Part shown: positions 25,904 to 34,037 of the stretch, piece by piece
How the letters are laid out: each line of letters begins with the position of its first letter
How positions within the stretch are numbered: the stretch's first letter is position 1
NCBI RefSeq assembly: GCF_022601895.1
Contig: NZ_JAKVIO010000002.1
Coordinates: 1-64,000 of the forward strand
Origin: Sphingomonas sp. LaA6.9
Lineage (GTDB): Bacteria > Pseudomonadota > Alphaproteobacteria > Sphingomonadales > Sphingomonadaceae
Length of the DNA: 64,000 nt
Reading direction: 5' to 3'
Program-made: the position numbers and the translations under genes
The notes under the pieces: model-generated
What the model was told of the DNA's origin: nothing
Database searches by the model: none
The model's input: only the letters and a program-made list of their open reading frames with translations

Positions 25904-27120
25904 GCGACGGCTCCCCGCATCATCGGGGGACGACGCCCAAGCGTCAGGAACAGGAGCGCGCCTATCAAGGTGGTACAGGCGCTGAGCATCAGGAACGGTG
26001 CGTAGCTGTCCCACTGGCTGAGCGTGTAGCTGAGCGTCAGCGCGCCAATCGCCGAGCCGCCGGCGATGGCGGCACCCACCAACCCCAGCACCAGACTGAA
26101 CACCCCAAGGCCGAAGCGGCGTGAGACGAGATAGGCGGCGATGTCGCCTTCCGCGCCCTGTGCCATTCCCATCAGCGCGACCGACAGGGCGAGGACCAGC
26201 GTCGCATCGAATGGAGAGGCCATGAGCATCATCCCGATCGCGGGCGTGCCTAAAGCCAGCGCGGCGACATGATGCGGCTGCACCCGGTCGAGCGACAGCC
26301 CGCAGGCAAAGCGGCCCGCGATCACGCCCATGGCGTAGATCGAAACGAGCCAGGTAGCGGTCTGCGAAGCCGCGCCGCTGTCCATCAGGACCAGCTTCAT
26401 CTGCGCCGAGGCCAGGCCCTGCGGAATGTTCACCAGCACCATGCCGACGATCAGTACCCAGAAGGCCGGGTTGCCGAGGATCAGCCGGTAGTCGTTGCCG
26501 TGGCTTTCCACGGACTCGTGCACGACCTGCCTTTCGCCGACATGGGCAGGCGTCATCGACACCGCCAGCAGACCGAAGGCGAGCGTTGCGGCGCCGAGCA
26601 CAAGATAGGCGGTCCGCCAGCCTTCCGCGTCTATCAGCCAGTCGAGTGCCGGAGCGAAAATGGCTCCGACGAGCGGTGGGCCAGTCATCACGATCGAGAA
26701 GGCAAGACCACGCGCGCGCTCGAAACGTTCCGCGACGATGCGAGTGTAAACGGGCGAGGTGGTGAGCGTTCCGACCACGATCTGAAGCACTGCGATCGCG
26801 AAGAACGCGCTGATGTCGCCGGGCTGGAAGGCATAGGCAACATAGGCGATCGGGCCGGTGAGCACACCGACCGCGGAGATCGTACGTACGCCGAACCGGT
26901 CGGTCAGGCGCCCGGTGATCGGCTGCATCACGATCATCAGAAGGCCGAAGCTGGCGAGCAGCGCGAACTGCGACCTGGCCCAGCCGAATTCGCCGATCAG
27001 CCGGGGCGCAAAGATGCTCGCGGTATAGGCGTTGAGGCCGATGCCGAAGCCGAGGCCCATGGTGGCAGCGAGCAGGGGCCGCCAATGTGTTCGCAACTCA
27101 CCCCAATAGGCCGAAGCCAT
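25900..27120 (-). CDS. MFS transporter
   Basis: This 406-residue protein has 12 predicted membrane helices and an RLTDRFGVRT loop between helices 2 and 3, the A-like motif of the major facilitator superfamily. Its start (GELRTHWRPLLAATMGLGFG) is closely paralogous to the transporter at 51741-52976 (GELRAQWRPLLAALIGLGAG). It is the second gene after the TetR regulator and overlaps the SDR start by 4 bases. It probably carries a catabolic substrate or intermediate across the inner membrane. Confidence 0.88.
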   Translation of the reverse strand: MASAYWGELRTHWRPLLAATMGLGFGIGLNAYTASIFAPRLIGEFGWARSQFALLASFGLLMIVMQPITGRLTDRFGVRTISAVGVLTGPIAYVAYAFQPGDISAFFAIAVLQIVVGTLTTSPVYTRIVAERFERARGLAFSIVMTGPPLVGAIFAPALDWLIDAEGWRTAYLVLGAATLAFGLLAVSMTPAHVGERQVVHESVESHGNDYRLILGNPAFWVLIVGMVLVNIPQGLASAQMKLVLMDSGAASQTATWLVSIYAMGVIAGRFACGLSLDRVQPHHVAALALGTPAIGMMLMASPFDATLVLALSVALMGMAQGAEGDIAAYLVSRRFGLGVFSLVLGLVGAAIAGGSAIGALTLSYTLSQWDSYAPFLMLSACTTLIGALLFLTLGRRPPMMRGAVA

Positions 27121-27141
27121 CCTCTCCTCCTCTTTTCTTGT

Positions 27142-27801
27142 TCAGCGTGGCCGGACCCCGTTGAGGAACAGGCGGACGGCAGTTCCAATCCAGTCTTCGA
27201 TCTCGTCCTGGCGCATGGCTTCACCCGAGGCGAGAAGACGGACGGGGCCGCCGACCACCATGCTCATGAAGACATTGGCTGCCATTTCGGGGCGCTCCAC
27301 GCAAACCGCCCCGGCGCTATCGTGTCGGCGGAACAGATCGGTGAGGAAGTCGATCACCGGCTTTGCGCCCTGCTCGTAGGACAGCGTGAATATCTCGGGA
27401 AAGCGGTATGACTCGGTGTTTATGACGCGCCGCAGCTTCAGCCCCTGGGGTGTCATCAGATCGGCAATGCGCGTCCGGGCAATAGCAGTGAGCGTCCGCT
27501 CTAGATCGTCGCTCGCCAGCGCATGCAATGCCGCGGGCGACATCCGGGTACGCTCGATCGCCCGCTCGACCGCTGCCAGGAATAGTGACGCCTTGTCCTC
27601 ATACCGGGCGTAAATCGTGCGCTTGGTCATGCCGACCGCGGCGGCCACGCCCTCCATCGTCGTCAGCTCGAAACCCTTGTCGAGAAACATGTCGAGAGCG
27701 GTGTCGAGCAGTTCGGCGTGGCGCGCCTGCGCCTGTTCGCGGGTCGGGCGACCGGCGCGGCTTCTTGCCTCTGCGGCGATGGTTTCGATGCTTGCGTCCA
27801 T
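27142..27801 (-). CDS. TetR-family transcriptional regulator
   Basis: This 219-residue regulator has the N-terminal TetR helix-turn-helix (TTMEGVAAAVGMTKRTIYARYEDKASLF, seen in two halves, about residues 47-74) and a C-terminal ligand domain with the PEIFTLSYEQG and AANVFMSMVVGG helices. It is transcribed away from the LuxE-like gene, whose start lies 90 bases away, and towards the MFS and SDR genes. The 90-base divergent region is the natural place for its operator. Likely targets are the acyl-reductase operon on one side and the transporter/SDR on the other. Confidence 0.9.
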   Translation of the reverse strand: MDASIETIAAEARSRAGRPTREQAQARHAELLDTALDMFLDKGFELTTMEGVAAAVGMTKRTIYARYEDKASLFLAAVERAIERTRMSPAALHALASDDLERTLTAIARTRIADLMTPQGLKLRRVINTESYRFPEIFTLSYEQGAKPVIDFLTDLFRRHDSAGAVCVERPEMAANVFMSMVVGGPVRLLASGEAMRQDEIEDWIGTAVRLFLNGVRPR

Positions 27802-27891
27802 GTTTGGGCTTGCGCTCTCTGCCGAATCGTGAATAATGAAACGTATCAGGTGCTATTAATGCAATTTCGCAGAAGCGGCAAGGAGCAAGTG
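27802..27891. promoter_or_regulatory. Divergent control region, tetR and luxE-like genes
   Basis: These 90 bases separate a TetR gene from the LuxE-like gene. The middle (27830-27869) is AT-rich against GC-rich flanks, as expected of paired promoters. I find no perfect palindrome long enough to name the operator with confidence. Confidence 0.4.
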
Positions 27892-29244
27892 ATGGGTGAG
27901 GCAGCGGATCGGCTTACCGGGCTGGCGAGTTCGGACTACAGGTTCAACATCCCCTATCAGGAACTGCGCGCGCTCCAGGTCGAGGCGCTCAACGAGCGGT
28001 TTCAGGAGAACAAGGGCACGATCAAGCTGCTTGCCCACCGCGCCCGTGAGGCAGGTCTTTCGGAGCTGAACTCGGTCGAAGACGCGGTGCAGCTGCTGTT
28101 CCCGCATACCGCGTACAAGAGTTACCCGGAGAACTGGCTGCTCGAGGAGCGCTGGGACAAGCTGACCAAATGGCTCAGCACGATTTCCGCGCATCCGATC
28201 CGCCCGATCGACATGGAGGACATAAGCGACGTCGATGACTGGATCGACCGGCTTCAGGCGGTTGGCCATTTCATTTCGTGCTCAAGCGGCACCACCGGCA
28301 AGTCCGCGATGCTGATCGCCTCGCAAAAGGACATGGACTGGTCGAAGGCCGACACGGTCAACGTCTTTTCGTGGGGATCGGGCGTGCAGCCGAGGCGTGA
28401 CCGCAAGATCATGGGCCTTGCGCCCGTGGCCAAGGTGCCGAAGAACGAGATCATCGGCGAGGCGCAGCGCCAAGCCTTTGGGGATCCGACGAAGGAAGCC
28501 TTCCAATATCCCGTACCCGCGATCACCGTCGGTTCGCTGACGCGCATGGTGGTGCTCCGCAAGGCGATAGCCGACGGCACCGCCCGCCCCGGCGACATTG
28601 CCGAGTTCGACGAGACCTCGCGCCAGCGGCAGGAAGCGATGGACCGTGCGGTCGACATCGCCGCTGACGCGATGATCGAGCATCGGCACGACAAGCTCTA
28701 CATCGCGGGCATGTGGAACGCGCTCTACCAGGTTGCGAGGGCCGTGCGCGAACGCGGCTACAGCGCGAAGGACTTCGACCCCGACAACTGCATCTATATC
28801 GGCGGCGGATTGAAACGCGCGCAACTGCCCGAGGACTATCAGCAATTCGTCCACGAGACCTTCAACATTCCCGAGGGTCGTCACTTCCAGAACTACAGCA
28901 TGCAGGAACTCAATTCGGGCATGCCGAAGTGCCGCGAGGGCAATCGCTACCATGTGCCGCCGTGGATCGTGCCGATGATCCTCAACAAGGACGGCGACGC
29001 GCTGCTGCCCCACGATTATGATGGCGAGGTGGAAGGCCGCGCCGCGTTCTTCGACCTTTCGCTCGACGGGCGCTGGGGCGGAGTGATCACGGGGGACAGG
29101 ATTTCGCTCGATTACGGCCCGTGCAGCTGTGGAAGCGCTGGTCCGTCGATCCGCGACAATATCGCCCGCTACGCCGACCTGGAAGGCGACGACAAGATCG
29201 GCTGCGCGGGCACCGTCGATGCTTATGTGAGAGGTGTGGCATGA
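27892..29244 (+). CDS. LuxE-like acyl-protein synthetase (PaaK/LuxE superfamily)
   Basis: This 450-residue protein belongs to the LuxE branch of the adenylate-forming superfamily. It has the SSGTTGK motif (about residues 131-137), the NYSMQELNSGMP region and the C-terminal segment with PCSCGSAGP. A late Cys (KIGCAGT, residue 438) corresponds to the acyl-carrying Cys of LuxE. LuxE activates a fatty acid with ATP, takes the acyl group onto that Cys and passes it to the LuxC reductase. I chose the ATG at 27892 with the site AAGGAG; ATG 27859 is also in frame but lacks one. It overlaps the LuxC-like gene by 4 bases (ATGA). No luciferase genes are present. Confidence 0.85.
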   Translation: MGEAADRLTGLASSDYRFNIPYQELRALQVEALNERFQENKGTIKLLAHRAREAGLSELNSVEDAVQLLFPHTAYKSYPENWLLEERWDKLTKWLSTISAHPIRPIDMEDISDVDDWIDRLQAVGHFISCSSGTTGKSAMLIASQKDMDWSKADTVNVFSWGSGVQPRRDRKIMGLAPVAKVPKNEIIGEAQRQAFGDPTKEAFQYPVPAITVGSLTRMVVLRKAIADGTARPGDIAEFDETSRQRQEAMDRAVDIAADAMIEHRHDKLYIAGMWNALYQVARAVRERGYSAKDFDPDNCIYIGGGLKRAQLPEDYQQFVHETFNIPEGRHFQNYSMQELNSGMPKCREGNRYHVPPWIVPMILNKDGDALLPHDYDGEVEGRAAFFDLSLDGRWGGVITGDRISLDYGPCSCGSAGPSIRDNIARYADLEGDDKIGCAGTVDAYVRGVA

Positions 29245-30665
29245 ACGTCCTGGAAAAGAAGCCCGAGGCAGCGCCCCCCGTGGAGCAGCCGATCCCGGTC
29301 AACCATTTCGTCCGCGGCAAGCTGGTGTCGGGCAATGCGATCACGCACCGCTCACGCGACCTCGGTGTCGACTTCGTCACGCCCGAGATCGACCTCAACG
29401 CGCTCGTTGCTCCGCGTTCGGAACTGCCGCCGTTGCTCGACGTGCCGACCAGCGAGATCATCGACTTTCTCGTCGAGGCCGGCCAGCGGATGGATTTCGA
29501 GACCAATCCCTATCTGCAGGAGGCGCTCGAGCATACCGTCAAGGTCAATCCGCTGCCGCGGCGCGTGGTGGAAAACCTGTTCCGCCGCGCCAAGCATTTC
29601 CTGACGCCGGAGGGCTTGAGGTGCAGCATCGAATCGAGCTTTCTCAATCCCGCGGCGCTCGATGGCTGGGTCGAACGCACGGACATGCATGGCAACAAGG
29701 GCGCGCTGCGCGCCTTTCCGCCGCGCATGGTCCACATGCTCGCGGGCAATTCGCCGACGGGGTGTATCTCGTCGATCGCGCAGGGCGCGCTGGTGAAAGC
29801 GATCAACGTCTTCAAGATGCCCTCGAGCGACCCGTTCACCTGCGTCGCGATGCTGCGCACCATGGCCGATGTCGATCCCGATCATCCCGTCGTCCGTTCG
29901 ATGTCCGCGGTCTATTGGCGCGGCGGTGATGAGCGGATCGAGGGCACGCTCTATCGTCCCCAATATTTTGACAAGATTGTCGCCTGGGGCGGGGGCGACG
30001 CGATCCGCAACGTCATCAAGTATATCGGTCCCGGCATCCAGATGGTGTCCTTCGACCCCAAGACCTCGATCTCGATGATCGGACCCGAGGGATTTGAAAA
30101 CTCCGAAGTGATCGACGAGATCGCCGATGCCGCCGCGACCGACGTTGCGACGATGAATCAGGAGGCGTGCCTCGCCAGTCGCTTCATCTTCGTCGAAGGC
30201 GAGCGCGAGGGTGTCGAGGTATTCTGCGCCCGTTTGCAGGAACGGCTCGGCGTCGATCGCGAAACGACCTCGGCATTGGCGCATCCGCTGCCCGTGGAGG
30301 TGCGCGACGAGATCGAGATGCTCCAGCTTATGGACGATGAATGCACGGTCTGGGGCAAGCCCGATGGACGCGGCCTCGTGATCCTGACCAGCGAGCCCGT
30401 CGATTTCCATCCGAGCAACAAGACCGCGAACGTCGTTCATGTGAGCTCGCTCGATGATGCGATCCGCTATGTAAATGTCGCGACGCAGACGATCGGCATG
30501 TATCCGCCTGAACGAAAGCGCGCGATGCGCGACCGGCTGGCCAGTGCGGGCGCCCAGCGTGTGGTCCGGCTCGGCGGGGCAGCGAAGCACGTCATGGGCG
30601 GCGCGCATGACGGAATGCTGCCGCTTCAGCGCTTCGTGCACTGGATGAGCGACGAGGACGCCTGA
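29241..30665 (+). CDS. LuxC-like fatty acyl-CoA/acyl-protein reductase
   Basis: This 474-residue protein matches the LuxC acyl-CoA reductase family of the aldehyde dehydrogenase superfamily. It carries the nucleophile Cys310 in NQEACLASR and the MLAGNSPTGC and MPSSDPFTC nucleotide-site segments. LuxC reduces an acyl group, received from LuxE or from CoA, to the aldehyde with NADPH. The ATGA overlap with the LuxE-like gene indicates a two-subunit carboxylic acid reductase. In this context it may make or use a pathway aldehyde in place of feeding a luciferase. An SDR follows after 104 bases. Confidence 0.88.
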   Translation: MNVLEKKPEAAPPVEQPIPVNHFVRGKLVSGNAITHRSRDLGVDFVTPEIDLNALVAPRSELPPLLDVPTSEIIDFLVEAGQRMDFETNPYLQEALEHTVKVNPLPRRVVENLFRRAKHFLTPEGLRCSIESSFLNPAALDGWVERTDMHGNKGALRAFPPRMVHMLAGNSPTGCISSIAQGALVKAINVFKMPSSDPFTCVAMLRTMADVDPDHPVVRSMSAVYWRGGDERIEGTLYRPQYFDKIVAWGGGDAIRNVIKYIGPGIQMVSFDPKTSISMIGPEGFENSEVIDEIADAAATDVATMNQEACLASRFIFVEGEREGVEVFCARLQERLGVDRETTSALAHPLPVEVRDEIEMLQLMDDECTVWGKPDGRGLVILTSEPVDFHPSNKTANVVHVSSLDDAIRYVNVATQTIGMYPPERKRAMRDRLASAGAQRVVRLGGAAKHVMGGAHDGMLPLQRFVHWMSDEDA

Positions 30666-30732
30666 GCGATATCTGGCCACGCCGGCCACGGTTTGGGCCA
30701 AAATATTTTACAGCGACACGTCGCCGCGCGAT

Positions 30733-30756
30733 CACTTGCTGAAATATCGGCAAGTG
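30733..30756. promoter_or_regulatory. Inverted repeat before the SDR gene
   Basis: A perfect 7-bp inverted repeat CACTTGC-N10-GCAAGTG ends just where the ribosome site GGGAG (30756-30760) of the SDR begins. It could be an operator or an mRNA hairpin that limits translation of the downstream gene. Function is unproven. Confidence 0.38.
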
Positions 30757-30769
30757 GGAGAAGCGGATC

Positions 30770-31525
30770 ATGACGGTGAGTCTGTCGGGCAAGGTGGCTC
30801 TCGTCACCGGAGCATCGTCGGGGATCGGCGAAGCAGCCGCACTCGCGCTCGCGGAAGCGGGTTCAACCGTCGCCGTCTCCGCACGGCGCGCTGACCGGCT
30901 CGCGGCTTTGGTTGCGCGGATCGAGGCTGCAGGCGGCAAGGCCCTGGCACTGCCCGGCGACGTCGCGGTGGAGGCCGAAGCGACCAAAACGGTCGAGGAT
31001 ACTGTCGCCCGCTTGGGGCGTATCGATATCCTCGTCAATTCGGCGGGCGTCATACAGTCGGGAGGCGTCGAAAGCCTGCCGCTGGACGAATGGCGGCGCG
31101 TCATCGACATCAATCTGCTCGGCACGCTCTACACCTGCAAGGCCGCGATCGGCCCGATGAAGGCGCAGGGGGCCGGGGACATCATCAACATCTCCTCGAC
31201 CGCGGGCCGTCGCGCCGCCGGACTGTTCGGTCCCTATTCGACGAGCAAGTTCGGGCTGACCGGCTTCACCGAGGGACTGCGGCAGGAGGTCGGCGGCGCC
31301 GGCATCCGCGTCGCCATCGTAGAGCCGGGGGCGACCGAGACCGAAGTCGCGGGTGGTATCGGCGATCCCGCCATGCGCGCCGCCATGCAGCAGCATGTCG
31401 GCAAGGAGGGGGCGATGAAACCGTCCGACATCGCCGACGCGATTGTTTTCATTGCGTCACTGCCGCCGCGCGCAAATGTCTCCCAAATCCTGATAAGGCC
31501 GACCATCGACACGGCGGCCATGTAA
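30770..31525 (+). CDS. Short-chain dehydrogenase/reductase
   Basis: This 251-residue classical SDR has TGASSGIGEAAAL at the cofactor site, Arg-Arg after beta-2 (SARRADR, favouring NADP), NSAG, Ser in NISSTAGRR and YSTSKFG. It most resembles the YdfG/clavulanate-dehydrogenase-type SDRs. It follows the LuxCE-like pair by 104 bases and precedes an MFS gene by 67, in the same direction. It may reduce or oxidise the aldehyde or alcohol handled by its neighbours; that is inference. Confidence 0.88.
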   Translation: MTVSLSGKVALVTGASSGIGEAAALALAEAGSTVAVSARRADRLAALVARIEAAGGKALALPGDVAVEAEATKTVEDTVARLGRIDILVNSAGVIQSGGVESLPLDEWRRVIDINLLGTLYTCKAAIGPMKAQGAGDIINISSTAGRRAAGLFGPYSTSKFGLTGFTEGLRQEVGGAGIRVAIVEPGATETEVAGGIGDPAMRAAMQQHVGKEGAMKPSDIADAIVFIASLPPRANVSQILIRPTIDTAAM

Positions 31526-31592
31526 CGGCTGCGTTCCTGAAGGACCCGAGCCCCGAAAAAGAAGCTCTGGCCTGGCGGGGGAGGAGAGCATC

Positions 31593-32981
31593 ATGGCAGA
31601 AACTATCCCCGCAGACGGCGTGGTAGTCACCAGAGCCGAGAGTGAGATCCCGCCAGCGGGCGCAATCGCCTCAGGAACGACGGACAGCCTTCCGGCTTTC
31701 CCGTATCGCGCTTACGTTCTGTTTGTATCGGTGCTCGTCGGCGCCTGCAGCACGCTGGATCGACAGATCCTTACCATGCTGGTCGAACCTATCCGCAAGG
31801 AGTTCGAGCTAAGCGACCAGCAGGTCGGACTGATTACCGGGCTTGCCTTCGCGCTGGTCTATGTCCTCGCCGCCATTCCCGCCGCGCGTCTGGCCGATCG
31901 CTGGTCGCGGCGCGGGGTCGTGGCGCTCGCGGTATCGGCATGGAGCTTCATGACCGTCGTCTGCGGCTTCGCCCAGAGTTTCGTTCAGTTATTTCTCGCG
32001 CGCGTAGGAGTCGGACTTGGCGAGGCGGGCGGCAGTGCACCGATTCAGGCGCTTATCAGCGACTATTTCCCGCAAAAGCAGCGTGGAACGGCACTCTCCA
32101 TCTATCTGCTGGGGTCGCCTATCGGGATGGGCGTCGGGCTTGCCTTTGGTGGCTGGGCGCTCGCCGAATATGGCTGGCGCTGGGCGTTCATCCTTGCGGG
32201 CGTTCCCGGCCTCATCATTGGCCCGCTGGTCTATTTCACGATCCGCGAAGTCCGCGCCGGGCTGGCTGATGGCGTCAGGCAGACCTTCGCCCAGCCGCCC
32301 TTTGGAGAAACCATCCGCACGCTCTGGAATATCCGGACGCTGCCGCTGATGATGCTGGCGGCCACGATCCAGGCGCTGATCGGCATGGGAATGCACGCCT
32401 GGATCCCGGCCTTTGTCGAGCGATCGCATGGTCTGGGTTCGGTCGAGATCGGTGCCAAGCTGGGTCTGTATGTGGCGACGGGCTCGATCCTCGGGCATAT
32501 CTGCGGCGGACCACTTGCCGACATTCTCGGCCGCCGCGACATACGCTGGCATCTCTGGACCCCCATCATTGCCGGGCTGCTCGCCGTAAGCGCCGCCGCC
32601 TTCGCCTTTACCGGGCCCGTCGAATACGCGTTCCCGCTGTTCGGCATACAGGTTTTCCTGACCGGGCTCTTTGCCGCGCCGATGATCTATATCTGCACCA
32701 CGCTGGCGCCGGTTTGGGCGCGGGCGACTTCGGCCGCCTGCTCGATGTTCATCATCAACCTGATCGGACTTGGACTTGGCCCGGTGGCAATCGGCAAGCT
32801 GAGCGACTTGCTGAGGCCGAGCTATGGCGATGAATCACTGCGGATGGCGTTGCTGTGCTCGCTCGTCGTCGTGATCCCGGCGGCAATCTGCTTCCTGCTC
32901 GCCAGCCGCACGTACAAGGCCGATTTCGAGGCCGCCCGCATCCGGCTCGGCCAGGCATCGCTGCCGGCAATGGGCCACTGA
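31593..32981 (+). CDS. MFS transporter, spinster-like
   Basis: This 462-residue protein has a ~40-residue hydrophilic N-terminus and then 12 predicted membrane helices. Family marks are DRQILTMLVEPIRKEF in helix 1, the ARLADRWSRRGVVAL loop and RVGVGLGEAGGSAPIQALISD. These fit the spinster-like/hexuronate-type MFS common in sphingomonad catabolic clusters. The ATG has a GGGGGAGGAGAG ribosome site. It lies between an SDR and a DUF1330 gene in one direction and is probably an inner-membrane importer for the pathway. Confidence 0.9.
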   Translation: MAETIPADGVVVTRAESEIPPAGAIASGTTDSLPAFPYRAYVLFVSVLVGACSTLDRQILTMLVEPIRKEFELSDQQVGLITGLAFALVYVLAAIPAARLADRWSRRGVVALAVSAWSFMTVVCGFAQSFVQLFLARVGVGLGEAGGSAPIQALISDYFPQKQRGTALSIYLLGSPIGMGVGLAFGGWALAEYGWRWAFILAGVPGLIIGPLVYFTIREVRAGLADGVRQTFAQPPFGETIRTLWNIRTLPLMMLAATIQALIGMGMHAWIPAFVERSHGLGSVEIGAKLGLYVATGSILGHICGGPLADILGRRDIRWHLWTPIIAGLLAVSAAAFAFTGPVEYAFPLFGIQVFLTGLFAAPMIYICTTLAPVWARATSAACSMFIINLIGLGLGPVAIGKLSDLLRPSYGDESLRMALLCSLVVVIPAAICFLLASRTYKADFEAARIRLGQASLPAMGH

Positions 32982-32998
32982 ACGAAGGAAACCGCACC

Positions 32999-33301
32999 AT
33001 GCCCGCATACATGATCTTCACGCGCGAAGGCCCGGTTTTCGATCAGGCCGAAATGGACGCCTACAGCGCGAGCAATCGCGCCCAGGCGGGCAATTTCGTG
33101 GAGAAATACGGGCTGAAGCCGCTTGCCGTATACGGCGCAATGGAGGCGCTGGAGGGTGAGGCGCCCGACGGTGTCATCATTCTTGAGTTCCCTAGCGCTG
33201 ACGACGCGCGGGCCTGGTACAATAGTCCGGAATATCAGGCCGCCGCTGAGCATCGGAAAAAGGGTGCGAATTACCGCGCCATACTGGTGGAAGGACTCTG
33301 A
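32999..33301 (+). CDS. DUF1330-family protein
   Basis: This 100-residue protein has the dimeric alpha-beta (ferredoxin-like) fold of DUF1330: MPAYMIFTREG, the GVIILEFPSADDARAWYNSPEYQ core in two parts and AAEHRKKGANYRAILVEG. Members are small cytosolic proteins of unknown reaction, often beside oxygenases or hydrolases. The ATG at 32999 is 17 bases after the MFS stop and is preceded by AAGGAA; the frame is open further upstream into the MFS gene. The hydrolase begins 3 bases downstream. Confidence 0.86.
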   Translation: MPAYMIFTREGPVFDQAEMDAYSASNRAQAGNFVEKYGLKPLAVYGAMEALEGEAPDGVIILEFPSADDARAWYNSPEYQAAAEHRKKGANYRAILVEGL

Positions 33302-33304
33302 TAT

Positions 33305-34021
33305 ATGGCGACATTCGTACTGGTGCATGGTGGGGGACATGGCGGTTGGTGTTACCAGTTCGTCGCGCGGTTGCTCCGGGCCGAAGGCCATGAGGTCTAT
33401 ACGCCGTCGCTGACCGGCCTTGCCGAACGCGAGCATCTGCTTTCACCCGATATCGACCTCGACACGCAGATCACCGATGTCGTGAAGCTGCTTCACTTCG
33501 AGGACCTGCGCGACGTCATCCTCGTCGGCCACAGCTATGGCGGCATGGTCATTACCGGCATTGCGGATCGCGCAGCCGACCGGATCGGCCATCTGGTCTA
33601 TCTCGATGCGGCCAACCCGGTGAACGGCCAGTCTCTTGTCGATGTCGCGGGTCCGTTCATGCTGCTCGCGCGGCAGATGGGGCGCGTGGTCGACGGAGTG
33701 GAGCTGGTGCTTTTTCCGGGCAATGATCCGATGAGCTTCTATGGCGTGACCGATCCTGCACTCATCGAGTGGATGAAGCCCAAGCTCACGCCGCACCCAT
33801 GGAAATGCTTCGAACAGAAGCTGGAGCTCCACAACGAGGATGCGCTCTGGGCGATCCCGCAATCGCACATCATCTGCACATCGACCATCGAGGGACGCGA
33901 TATCGAAGCACTCAAGGCAAGGAGCGACGGCCGTGTATGGGACATCGATACGGGCCATGACCTGATGATTACCGAGCCGGACGCAGTCACCGGCTATCTG
34001 CTCAAAATCGCAGCGCTTTGA
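33305..34021 (+). CDS. Alpha/beta hydrolase, hydroxynitrile-lyase/esterase-like
   Basis: This 238-residue alpha/beta hydrolase has an oxyanion loop LVHGGGHGGWCY (about residues 6-17), the nucleophile elbow GHSYGGM (Ser about residue 79) and a late His in DIDTGHDLM (about residue 218). It resembles the plant hydroxynitrile lyase/methyl-salicylate esterase group, also found in bacteria as small ester or C-C bond hydrolases. It begins 3 bases after the DUF1330 gene and 16 bases before the phosphatase gene. A second protein of this type is at 60454-61194. Confidence 0.88.
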   Translation: MATFVLVHGGGHGGWCYQFVARLLRAEGHEVYTPSLTGLAEREHLLSPDIDLDTQITDVVKLLHFEDLRDVILVGHSYGGMVITGIADRAADRIGHLVYLDAANPVNGQSLVDVAGPFMLLARQMGRVVDGVELVLFPGNDPMSFYGVTDPALIEWMKPKLTPHPWKCFEQKLELHNEDALWAIPQSHIICTSTIEGRDIEALKARSDGRVWDIDTGHDLMITEPDAVTGYLLKIAAL

Positions 34022-34037
34022 ACGACGAGGGGAAACA

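Noticed and set aside
25904-27085. Apparent N-terminal fusion of ~394 residues onto the SDR at 25034
   Set aside because: This part is an out-of-frame reading of the MFS gene (low complexity, no fold). The SDR has its own ATG at 25903 in an ATGA overlap.
27892-30665. Complete bioluminescence operon
   Set aside because: Only luxE- and luxC-like genes are found; there is no luciferase or LuxD, so light emission is not supported.
29352-30701. 449-codon open frame on the minus strand
   Set aside because: It mirrors the LuxC-like gene, whose Cys motif and fold are clear; the antisense product has no domain signature.
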